Made by a program: the position numbers and the translations under genes. A stretch of 7,076 bases of DNA from Phycisphaerales bacterium (lineage in GTDB: Bacteria > Planctomycetota > Phycisphaerae > SM23-33): positions 17,007 through 24,082 of the forward strand of contig DNAS01000001.1 of NCBI GenBank assembly GCA_003485185.1. The letters are read 5' to 3'. Position 1 is the first letter of the stretch; every line of letters starts with the position of its first letter. Positions 1 through 4,596 of this stretch are shown piece by piece. A model generated the notes under the pieces. It was not told the DNA's origin and ran no database searches. It saw nothing but the letters and a program-made list of their open reading frames with translations.

Positions 1-234
1 AAGCTCCCTTGGCTGTGCCGTCTCGGCCGGACCGGAACGCGATTTTTTCCGGCGAATCCCTCCGCCGGCCGGCCCGCGATTTTGAACGATGTATTATGCC
101 CAAAACCCCCGCCGATGTACAGCCGCAGCCGCCCCGAAAAGGGCCCTTCCCGGACCGTTTTTTTGAGGAAATATCCCCCGGATTCTGGCGTGAATTCGGC
201 GGAAAAACAACGGAATTGCCCGCTTCGGCCGGGG
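1..234. other. Intergenic stretch downstream of the glycosyltransferase
   Basis: No convincing coding region is seen here. Open frames crossing it on the plus strand are arginine/proline-rich and run antisense through the glycosyltransferase. Reading on the minus strand, about 80 bases past the glycosyltransferase stop, there is a short stem GGTCC/GGGCC (plus 152-156 with 142-146) with a five-base loop, followed by CTTTTC. It is too weak to call a terminator with confidence. Confidence 0.5.
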
Positions 235-1269
235 CTATTTGCCGGCCGGGCTGTCCTTGCGGACGATCCGCCCCACCGCGTAGGTGCGGGCGCGGGTGGA
301 CTCGAAGTAGATCCGCATCAGCAGCTCGCCGATCAGCCCCGTCGCCAGCAGCAGCATCCCGGTCACCAGCAGGATGAACCCCAGCGCCATCAGCGGGCCG
401 TGAATCCGCATGATGCTGAAATCGCTGTCCACGATCTTGCGGACCAGCAGGTACGCCAGGATGCCCATTCCGCCCGCGCCGCAGGCCAAGCCCCACTTGC
501 CGAAGAAATGCAGCGGGCGCGTCAGGTACGCCGTGATGAACCGCAGCGTCAGGATGTCCAGCGCCACGCGGAACGTCCGCCCGATCCCGTAGTTGCTTTT
601 GCCCGACGGGCGGCGCACGTTCTTGATCGGAACCTCGGCGATCTTCGCGCCCAGGCGGGCACAGACGGCCGGCACGAACCGGTGCATGTCGCCGTACAGG
701 CGCACGCCCTCCAGCACCTCGCGCCGGTACGCCTTGAACGTCGTGCCGAAGTCGTGCAGGTTCACCCCGGAGACCTTCGCCAGCAGCCAGTTGGCGATCC
801 GCGACGGCAGGCGGCGCATCAGGAAATTGTCGCCTCGGCGCACCCGCCAGCCGGAGGCGATGTCGTATCCCTCGTCGATCTTCTTGATGAACAGCGGAAT
901 CTCGTACGGGTCGTGCTGGAGGTCGCCGTCCATGGCGATGAGCACCTCGCCGCGCGCCTGGTCGAAGCCCGCCTGCAATGCCGTCGTCTGCCCGAAGTTC
1001 CGCCGCAGGTCCACGAAGGTCACGCGCTCGTCGCCCTGGGCGATGCGCTCCAGGACGCGCGCGGAGGCGTCGCGGCTGCCGTCGTTGACGAAGATCATCT
1101 CGTACGGCTGGGCCACGTGCTTCATCACCCGAACGATCCGCCCGTAGAGCTTCTCGATGATGTCCTGCTCGTTGTAGAACGGGACGATGAGGCTGTACTT
1201 GACCGCCTCGGGCTTCGGCGCCGCGGTCGGCGGTGCGATTTTCCTACTCGGCGTGGTGTAGACGTCCAT
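235..1269 (-). CDS. Family 2 glycosyltransferase, DPM1/ArnC/FlmF2-like, membrane-anchored
   Basis: Predicted to transfer a sugar from a nucleotide donor to a polyprenyl phosphate at the cytoplasmic face of the inner membrane. The 344-residue protein has an N-terminal GT-A fold: VPFYNE at 29-34, NDGS at 62-65, the metal/donor motif DGDLQHDP at 114-121, FGTTFKAYRR at 174-183 and MHRF at 195-198. Two hydrophobic helices follow at about 258-277 and 292-317, then a basic tail; this layout is usual for polyprenyl-phosphate glycosyltransferases. I chose the ATG at 1269. A TTG ten codons upstream (1299) is in frame, but neither start has a clear Shine-Dalgarno. The start lies 26 bases inside the upstream deacetylase gene, so translational coupling is likely and the two form an operon. 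The donor sugar cannot be read from sequence; an N-acetylhexosamine is inferred from the deacetylase partner. Confidence 0.9.
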   Translation of the reverse strand: MDVYTTPSRKIAPPTAAPKPEAVKYSLIVPFYNEQDIIEKLYGRIVRVMKHVAQPYEMIFVNDGSRDASARVLERIAQGDERVTFVDLRRNFGQTTALQAGFDQARGEVLIAMDGDLQHDPYEIPLFIKKIDEGYDIASGWRVRRGDNFLMRRLPSRIANWLLAKVSGVNLHDFGTTFKAYRREVLEGVRLYGDMHRFVPAVCARLGAKIAEVPIKNVRRPSGKSNYGIGRTFRVALDILTLRFITAYLTRPLHFFGKWGLACGAGGMGILAYLLVRKIVDSDFSIMRIHGPLMALGFILLVTGMLLLATGLIGELLMRIYFESTRARTYAVGRIVRKDSPAGK

Positions 1270-2098
1270 AATGGATTCGCTCGATTCGCTGTTTGTCAAA
1301 GGCGTCCCGGACGGCCGGGTCGCACAGGGCGGCCAGTTCCTCGCGCCGGCTTTCCCGCAGGCGGGTGGCGGCCGCGTCCAGGTCGTCGCCCAGTCCCGGG
1401 TGCGTCATGATCTCGATCGCTCCGGGCGGGGCCGCCTCCGCCGCCCGGATCAGCCAGGCCGTGTCGATCCGCCCGGTGTGCTCCACGCCCCACGTCCCGA
1501 CGGTTCCCCGCAGGCCGCCGCCGAGCAGGGCGTTGACCCGCGAAAACCCGTTCAGCACCCGCCGGACGCGCCGCTGCTTGGCGGGCCCGGCCGGCCAGCC
1601 ACGCCCCAGGCGCTCGCCGTACCAGCGGACGAACGGGATATTGTACCGCCGCGCCAGGCGGACCACACGCGCGAAAATCGGCGGGAAACCGTGGGCGTGG
1701 CGGTGGCTGTCCAGGTGCGTCACGGCCAGCCCATGGTCCAGCGCCCAGCGGATCTGGGCGTCGAACTCGGCCTCCATCGCCGCCAGCAGGCACGGACGGA
1801 GCGACGCCGCCAGCACCGCCCCGGCCGTGCGGTTCATCCGCCCGTCGGGCCCGGCCAGCGCCCGCCCCGCTTCCGACAGCGGCGAGCCCTGCGAGACGTT
1901 CAGGTGCACGCCCACGCCCAGGTGCGGCGCTTCGCCCAGTCGGCGGACGGCCCGCTCGGCCGCGGGCATGTTCGCCGCGACCGTCGTGCTCGTCAAAATC
2001 CCCTCCCGCGCGGCGCGCAGAATGCCCTCCGTGACGCCCTCGGACCAGCCGAAGTCGTCGGCATTGATGATGACCCGTCTTGGCTTGACCGTTTCCAT
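1244..2098 (-). CDS. YdjC/ChbG-family carbohydrate deacetylase (HpnK/NaxD-like)
   Basis: A 284-residue member of the YdjC/ChbG superfamily, metal-dependent enzymes that remove N-acetyl groups from glycans. Visible motifs are INADDFG at 11-17 with the metal-binding aspartate pair, the GVHLN segment at 63-67, HLDSHRHAH at 128-136 carrying the metal-ligand histidines, and MTHPG at 231-235. Length is normal for the family. The start is the ATG at 2098, just before METVKPRR; the frame stays open for 149 more codons upstream, but that part is antisense to the divergent LAB_N gene. There is no clear ribosome-binding site, and a TATAAT on the minus strand ends only about 14 bases upstream, so the message may have almost no leader. 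The gene overlaps the glycosyltransferase by 26 bases. Family members include HpnK of hopanoid clusters and NaxD of Francisella, which deacetylates a polyprenyl-phosphate amino sugar. The NaxD-like role fits the neighbour best, but is inferred. Confidence 0.88.
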   Translation of the reverse strand: METVKPRRVIINADDFGWSEGVTEGILRAAREGILTSTTVAANMPAAERAVRRLGEAPHLGVGVHLNVSQGSPLSEAGRALAGPDGRMNRTAGAVLAASLRPCLLAAMEAEFDAQIRWALDHGLAVTHLDSHRHAHGFPPIFARVVRLARRYNIPFVRWYGERLGRGWPAGPAKQRRVRRVLNGFSRVNALLGGGLRGTVGTWGVEHTGRIDTAWLIRAAEAAPPGAIEIMTHPGLGDDLDAAATRLRESRREELAALCDPAVRDAFDKQRIERIHYGRLHHAE

Positions 2099-2111
2099 GC
2101 CGGGGCGGTGG

Positions 2112-2119
2112 ATTATAAT
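2112..2119. promoter_or_regulatory. Palindromic -10 box serving divergent genes
   Basis: ATTATAAT is its own reverse complement, so it contains TATAAT on both strands (plus 2114-2119, minus 2117-2112). It lies in the 81-base gap between the divergent deacetylase and LAB_N genes. No good -35 is seen at 17 bases on either side. TTGACC at 2085-2090 is 23 bases from the plus -10, which is too far, and a minus-strand TTGCGG (2138-2133) is 15 bases away. Start sites would fall near 2126 (plus) and 2105 (minus). Confidence 0.4.
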
Positions 2120-2179
2120 ACCGCCATGCCGGCCGCAACAGCCCGCAGCCGGCAACGACCCAACACAAGGAACGATCCG

Positions 2180-2710
2180 ATGCCCATGCGACGCCCCCTG
2201 CTTGCCGCTCTCGTGCTGCTGGCCGGGCTTTCCGCCCCCGCCGCCGCGCAAAGCCTTTCGACCGTCCCTGCCGCCGCCGATGCGGCAAATGCTGAAAAAC
2301 TCCGCGCCCGGATCGCCGACCTCCAGCGGCAGCTTCGCCAGGCCGAGGCCCGCGAGGACGCCGGAAAGACCTTCTGGCAGAAGACGCGGGATCACTTGTC
2401 CCGCATGCTGCCGATCACGCTGGCCGCGTGGCTGTGGTTCGTCGTCGGATTCGGCGGGGAGTTCGTGTTCTTCCTGCGGTTCGTCGTGCAGTGGCTGGCG
2501 TCGGAGCGGCACAAACGCACCGTCGTGCCGATGGCGTTCTGGCACCTGTCGCTGGTGGGCACCGCCATGGTGCTGGCCTACGCCGTCTACCGCATCGACC
2601 CGGTGTTCATCCTGGCGTACAGCCTGAACGTCGTCATCTACGTGCGGAACCTGTACATCGCCAGGAACAACCCCGCGCTCCAGGCGGTGATGGAAAAGGA
2701 ATCGGAGTAG
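2180..2710 (+). CDS. LAB_N-domain (lipid A biosynthesis N-terminal) membrane protein with signal peptide
   Basis: A 176-residue inner-membrane protein of the LAB_N family (Pfam PF07578), first named from the N-terminus of some lipid-A-disaccharide synthases but often found as a small standalone protein beside sugar-transfer genes. The diagnostic stretch spans about 85-162: EFVFFLRFVVQWLASER at 94-110, VVPMAFWHLSLVG at 115-127, DPVFILAYSLN at 140-150 and YVRNLY at 154-159, over three or four hydrophobic helices. Ahead of it are a signal-peptide-like start (basic residues 4-5, hydrophobic 7-19, AAA at 21-23 as possible cleavage site) and a charged heptad-like segment at about 39-60. The ATG at 2180 is chosen because AAGGA (2167-2171) lies eight bases before it; an ATG at 2186 is also possible. 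It diverges from the GT2/deacetylase operon. Its biochemical role is unproven; part in handling or flipping a lipid-linked sugar is inference. Confidence 0.88.
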   Translation: MPMRRPLLAALVLLAGLSAPAAAQSLSTVPAAADAANAEKLRARIADLQRQLRQAEAREDAGKTFWQKTRDHLSRMLPITLAAWLWFVVGFGGEFVFFLRFVVQWLASERHKRTVVPMAFWHLSLVGTAMVLAYAVYRIDPVFILAYSLNVVIYVRNLYIARNNPALQAVMEKESE

Positions 2711-2756
2711 AACTTCATTTCAGATTTCGGAATGCGGATTGCGGACTGGCGCGCGA

Positions 2757-2774
2757 AGTTTGTTGGGTGCGTGG
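2757..2774 (+). repeat. Left copy of 18-base direct repeat flanking the AT-rich gene
   Basis: AGTTTGTTGGGTGCGTGG here matches AGTTTGTCGGGTGCGTGG at 3875-3892 in 17 of 18 positions and the same orientation. The two copies are about 1.1 kb apart, and the AT-rich TIGR02391-like gene is the only gene between them. The short word AGATTTCG also occurs just before both copies (2722-2729 and 3867-3874), at different distances. Confidence 0.7.
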
Positions 2775-2786
2775 TGCGCGGGGTGC

Positions 2787-2815
2787 CACCCTCAAGCGCT
2801 GTTGGCTTGAGGGTG
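2787..2815 (+). terminator. Perfect 11-bp hairpin downstream of the LAB_N gene
   Basis: CACCCTCAAGC (2787-2797) and GCTTGAGGGTG (2805-2815) are exact reverse complements with a seven-base loop. It is 77 bases past the LAB_N stop and is followed only by TCTTCC, not a T-run. It could be a weak terminator, or a copy of a dispersed palindromic repeat. Confidence 0.4.
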
Positions 2816-2883
2816 TCTTCCGCACGCGGCGATTGTAGGGCAGCCGGGTGCCAAACCCGTACGGGCGTGCATCGAAAAACATA

Positions 2884-2906
2884 CACGCACAACAGAGTTG
2901 TGCGTG
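2884..2906. repeat. 10-bp inverted repeat upstream of the AT-rich gene promoter
   Basis: CACGCACAAC (2884-2893) and GTTGTGCGTG (2897-2906) pair perfectly around a three-base AGA loop. It lies 36 bases before the TATAAT at 2943, so it could be a regulator site, the terminator-like end of the preceding segment, or a cassette edge. The CACGCAC/GTGCGTG core recurs in the hairpin at 3885-3905. Confidence 0.6.
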
Positions 2907-2942
2907 GAACCCAGGCCCTGTCTGAATGACTATCACATGAGT

Positions 2943-2948
2943 TATAAT
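2943..2948 (+). promoter_or_regulatory. -10 box for the AT-rich gene
   Basis: A consensus TATAAT lies 29 bases before the chosen start at 2978, giving a leader of roughly 20 bases. No recognisable -35 is present at 16-18 bases upstream, so activity may be weak or need an activator. Confidence 0.45.
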
Positions 2949-2967
2949 ACTGCGATTGTCAAGTAAT

Positions 2968-2971
2968 GGAG
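2968..2971 (+). promoter_or_regulatory. Ribosome-binding site deciding the start at 2978
   Basis: GGAG sits six bases before the ATG at 2978. The earlier in-frame ATG at 2966 overlaps this motif and has no purine-rich sequence of its own, so the later ATG is preferred. Confidence 0.5.
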
Positions 2972-2977
2972 ATTGGC

Positions 2978-3865
2978 ATGCAAGATAACCTATCGCTTTA
3001 TTCGCTTGATTATCTACCCATACCGATCACCGTTAAAGATTTAAAGTTATTTGTTAACTGCGTAACACTAGACTTAAATTGTATTTTATCAAATGTAAAA
3101 ATACAGTATTGGAAGCGAAGTCATTGGTATAGACCTTTTCGATACATGGATGTTTTCAATGGAAACTTTCGGTCCCTTGTAACGGCTCTATCTAATAATG
3201 CGTCTGCAGTTAGAAAATATATTCTTACGTTTATAGATGCTTGGTCTCGACATACTCCGGAGTGTTGGGTCCCCCATATGACTCTGACGGTTCGTATCCA
3301 TGACTATAGAGGTAATCCTGACTACGCCCGAATAACATTATCATCGATCCGTTGCTCGAAAGATGACTTTGCCTTATTTCAACAGATTGCAGCGGATTGC
3401 CTGAAAATACAGATATTCCCCGATATGCAGCACACATTTTCCGATACTCTCATAAAGCAAAACTGTGATAACGCGCTGAATAATCCTATTCTGCGTGAGC
3501 AAATATCCTCATCGATCTATTCCGGAAAGTATGACACCGCTTTAAGGACGGCTTTCGCCATTCTTGAAGACTCCCTGAGGCAGAAATGCATCTCAGCCGG
3601 ACGGAGTGAAGCCAAAAATCAAACGACAGCAGATTTGGCAGTAACAGCCTTTCACAAAGATCGCGGTTGCTTGATCCCGCCATGGCCAGTGGCCATAGAA
3701 GCTGCCCAAGGGGCTCAGTTAGTATTTCAAGGTCTATTCCTCTATCTACGAAACGCTTTCATCCATAATGCGACGATAATGGGAGATGACAGAACAGCGG
3801 TCTTTGAATGTTTGATGACCATTGAGTTTCTTCTGAGAGTCATAGAAAAAAGCATAATAAGATAA
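2978..3865 (+). CDS. TIGR02391 (Ymh)-like protein with HEPN-type R-x4-H motif; candidate defence gene
   Basis: A 295-residue protein. The C-terminal half resembles the TIGR02391/Hypoth_Ymh group: NPILREQISSSIYSGKYDTA at 168-187, a helix AFAILEDSLRQK at 192-203, AVTAF at 221-225, then LVFQGLFLYLRNAFIHN at 248-264, which carries R258-x4-H263, the arrangement used as the catalytic motif of HEPN ribonucleases. The first 160 residues (rich in Tyr, Trp and Ile) match nothing I recognise and may hold a sensing or binding domain. No signal peptide or membrane helix is seen. It stands alone, with its own -10 and a hairpin terminator. Sampled lines average about 42 percent G+C against 63-67 percent in neighbouring genes, and AT-rich codons such as AAA, ATA and TTA are common, so recent transfer is likely. 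Related families occur in abortive-infection and other defence settings; RNase activity here is inferred from one motif. An ATG four codons upstream (2966) is an alternative start. Confidence 0.72.
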   Translation: MQDNLSLYSLDYLPIPITVKDLKLFVNCVTLDLNCILSNVKIQYWKRSHWYRPFRYMDVFNGNFRSLVTALSNNASAVRKYILTFIDAWSRHTPECWVPHMTLTVRIHDYRGNPDYARITLSSIRCSKDDFALFQQIAADCLKIQIFPDMQHTFSDTLIKQNCDNALNNPILREQISSSIYSGKYDTALRTAFAILEDSLRQKCISAGRSEAKNQTTADLAVTAFHKDRGCLIPPWPVAIEAAQGAQLVFQGLFLYLRNAFIHNATIMGDDRTAVFECLMTIEFLLRVIEKSIIR

Positions 3866-3874
3866 TAGATTTCG

Positions 3875-3892
3875 AGTTTGTCGGGTGCGTGG
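3875..3892 (+). repeat. Right copy of 18-base direct repeat flanking the AT-rich gene
   Basis: Partner of 2757-2774, differing at one base. It starts ten bases after the stop of the AT-rich gene and runs into the left arm of the hairpin at 3885-3905. Confidence 0.7.
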
Positions 3893-3916
3893 CCCAGCCA
3901 CGCACGCGGGATTTTT
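3885..3916 (+). terminator. Hairpin plus T-run after the AT-rich gene
   Basis: GTGCGTGGC (3885-3893) and GCCACGCAC (3897-3905) form a perfect nine-bp stem with a CCA loop. Five T's follow at 3912-3916 after six bases. It is 19 bases past the stop of the AT-rich gene. The gap before the T-run is longer than ideal. Confidence 0.5.
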
Positions 3917-3932
3917 CAAAAGGATTTCCAAA

Positions 3933-3988
3933 GTCCCGTCAGGGACGTTTGATGGTAGCCCCGGGCGCTGCCGCAGGCGAGCCCGGGG
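3933..3988. repeat. Two GC-rich hairpins
   Basis: GTCCC/GGGAC (3933-3937 with 3942-3946) is followed by CCCCGGGC/GCCCGGGG (3959-3966 with 3981-3988, 14-base loop). They open the palindrome-rich block and look like parts of a dispersed intergenic repeat rather than terminators, since no T-run follows. Confidence 0.55.
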
Positions 3989-4011
3989 TCACGACGCGCC
4001 CCCAAAACCAT

Positions 4012-4071
4012 AGAGCCCCGAAGGGGCGTCGGAGTGATCGGAGCATTTTTCCATCGCCCCTTCGGGGCTCT
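4012..4071. repeat. 17-bp perfect inverted repeat, each arm itself a hairpin
   Basis: AGAGCCCCGAAGGGGCG (4012-4028) and CGCCCCTTCGGGGCTCT (4055-4071) are exact reverse complements separated by 26 bases. Each arm folds alone as GCCCC/GGGGC around a three-base loop, so the unit can be one long stem or two small ones. There is no T-run, so it is not a terminator. The layout resembles a REP/BIME-like bipartite palindrome. Confidence 0.75.
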
Positions 4072-4144
4072 GCCGCGGGGGATGCTGTCCGGGGGCTCGC
4101 TCGTCCTTCGGACTCGCGTCGCTCCCCGGCTACCGTCCCGCGGC
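4072..4144. repeat. Nested GC-rich palindrome
   Basis: Three concentric pairs lie around one centre: GCCGCGGG with CCCGCGGC (4072-4079, 4137-4144), CCGGGG with CCCCGG (4089-4094, 4124-4129), and GTCC with GGAC (4103-4106, 4110-4113) with a TTC loop. It abuts the previous inverted repeat directly, suggesting that both belong to one composite element. Confidence 0.55.
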
Positions 4145-4259
4145 CCGTCGGGCCTGACCACGCACCCAGAAAAACAAGATGGGTCCTCGGCTCCGGCCTC
4201 GACCCAGCCTACGCGCTGTTGCTCTGGCTGATCCCGTGGTGATGACGGGCTCGTATCCC

Positions 4260-4337
4260 GGAACTGGGGAACAAGGAACCCGGAATCCCGGCGCGCTGGG
4301 CATCTGTTTTTCCCCGGTTCCTTGTTCCTCAAGTTCC
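4260..4337. repeat. Two-part inverted repeat built of GGAAC words
   Basis: GGAACT (4260-4265) pairs with AGTTCC (4332-4337), and GGAACAAGGAACC (4268-4280) pairs with GGTTCCTTGTTCC (4316-4328). The arms are mostly repeated GGAAC or GTTCC words. A further GGTTCC follows just after the right arm. Confidence 0.7.
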
Positions 4338-4425
4338 AGGTTCCTTCCCTGGCGATGCTCCCGGCGACCTCTCGCTCACGCTCGGGACTCTGTTGCGCAC
4401 CTCGGTCTCCGGTATCCGGCCTTTT

Positions 4426-4457
4426 AATTGTCAATCGTCAATTGTCAATTGACAATT
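4426..4457. repeat. AT-rich heptamer array ending in an 18-bp palindrome
   Basis: Four consecutive heptamers, AATTGTC, AATCGTC, AATTGTC and AATTGAC, fill 4426-4453. The last two plus four bases form AATTGTCAATTGACAATT (4440-4457), which is its own reverse complement. It is an AT-rich patch in GC-rich surroundings, 91 bases before the ArsR promoter. Confidence 0.7.
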
Positions 4458-4538
4458 TCTCCCCCCTTCGACCTTCGCACTTCGAACTACGAACTTCTTT
4501 TCCCTTTCTCCTTCGGCCTTTCCCCTCTGGCCTTCTTC
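4456..4538 (+). other. Pyrimidine-rich tract with TTCG words
   Basis: The plus strand is strongly C+T here, including runs of CCCCCC and TTTTCCC, with TTCG occurring repeatedly in the first part. No gene or hairpin of note is seen. Confidence 0.5.
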
Positions 4539-4547
4539 AAAATTCCC

Positions 4548-4577
4548 TTGAAAGGTCGTAAGGTCTCGACCTATACT
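4548..4577 (+). promoter_or_regulatory. Sigma-70-type promoter of the ArsR gene
   Basis: TTGAAA (4548-4553) and TATACT (4572-4577) are separated by 18 bases, each one or two bases from consensus. Transcription would start near 4584, giving a leader of about 13 bases that holds the ribosome-binding site GAGGTGA (4586-4592). Confidence 0.65.
4553..4572. promoter_or_regulatory. Probable ArsR operator between -35 and -10
   Basis: AGGTCG (4553-4558) and CGACCT (4567-4572) form a 6-8-6 inverted repeat that fills the promoter spacer and touches both boxes. A direct repeat AAGGTC (4552-4557 and 4560-4565) overlaps it. A bound dimer would block RNA polymerase, as is typical of ArsR-family autorepression. 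Confidence 0.55.
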
Positions 4578-4596
4578 ATATGGAAGAGGTGAACCC

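Larger units (their letters stand above)
3866..4596. other. About 730-base gene-free region packed with repeats
   Basis: No convincing protein gene or RNA gene is seen. Open frames on both strands are low in hydrophobic residues, rich in Arg/Pro/Ser/Gly, and follow the palindromes. From left to right it holds: a hairpin ending the AT-rich gene, a short and a GC-rich hairpin (3933-3988), a 17-bp inverted repeat (4012-4071), a nested GC palindrome (4072-4144), a stretch at 4145-4259 with nothing recognised, a GGAAC-rich inverted repeat (4260-4337), a heptamer array (4426-4457), a pyrimidine tract (4456-4538), and finally the promoter of the ArsR gene. Confidence 0.75.

Noticed and set aside
82..1410. 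Long plus-strand open frame
   Set aside because: It runs antisense to the glycosyltransferase, which has clear motifs. Its product is Arg/His/Ala/Val-rich without a recognisable domain, as expected of the opposite strand of a GC-rich gene.
1271..2179. Upstream in-frame extension of the LAB_N gene
   Set aside because: It is antisense to the deacetylase. The signal-like N-terminus and AAGGA site place the start at 2180.
2099..2545. 149-codon N-terminal extension of the deacetylase on the minus strand
   Set aside because: The extension is antisense to the LAB_N gene and low in complexity. The family begins just before the NADDFG motif, as it does when started at 2098.
2638..2936. Small open frames on both strands in the 2711-2965 gap
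   Set aside because: They follow repeat and hairpin sequence, have no ribosome site and no recognisable protein features.
2720..2965. tRNA or small RNA gene
   Set aside because: Only simple hairpins are seen; there is no cloverleaf or CCA-bearing acceptor stem.
3916..4434. 172-codon minus-strand open frame over the repeats
   Set aside because: The product is Arg/Pro/Gly/Ser-rich and follows the palindromes. No ribosome site or domain is seen.
3926..4460. CRISPR array
   Set aside because: The repeats differ from each other, are not regularly spaced and have no uniform spacers; no cas gene is present.
2757..4460. Insertion sequence or complete transposon
   Set aside because: No transposase or integrase is encoded, and terminal inverted repeats with a target-site duplication cannot be matched. 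Only the direct repeat and hairpins are supported.
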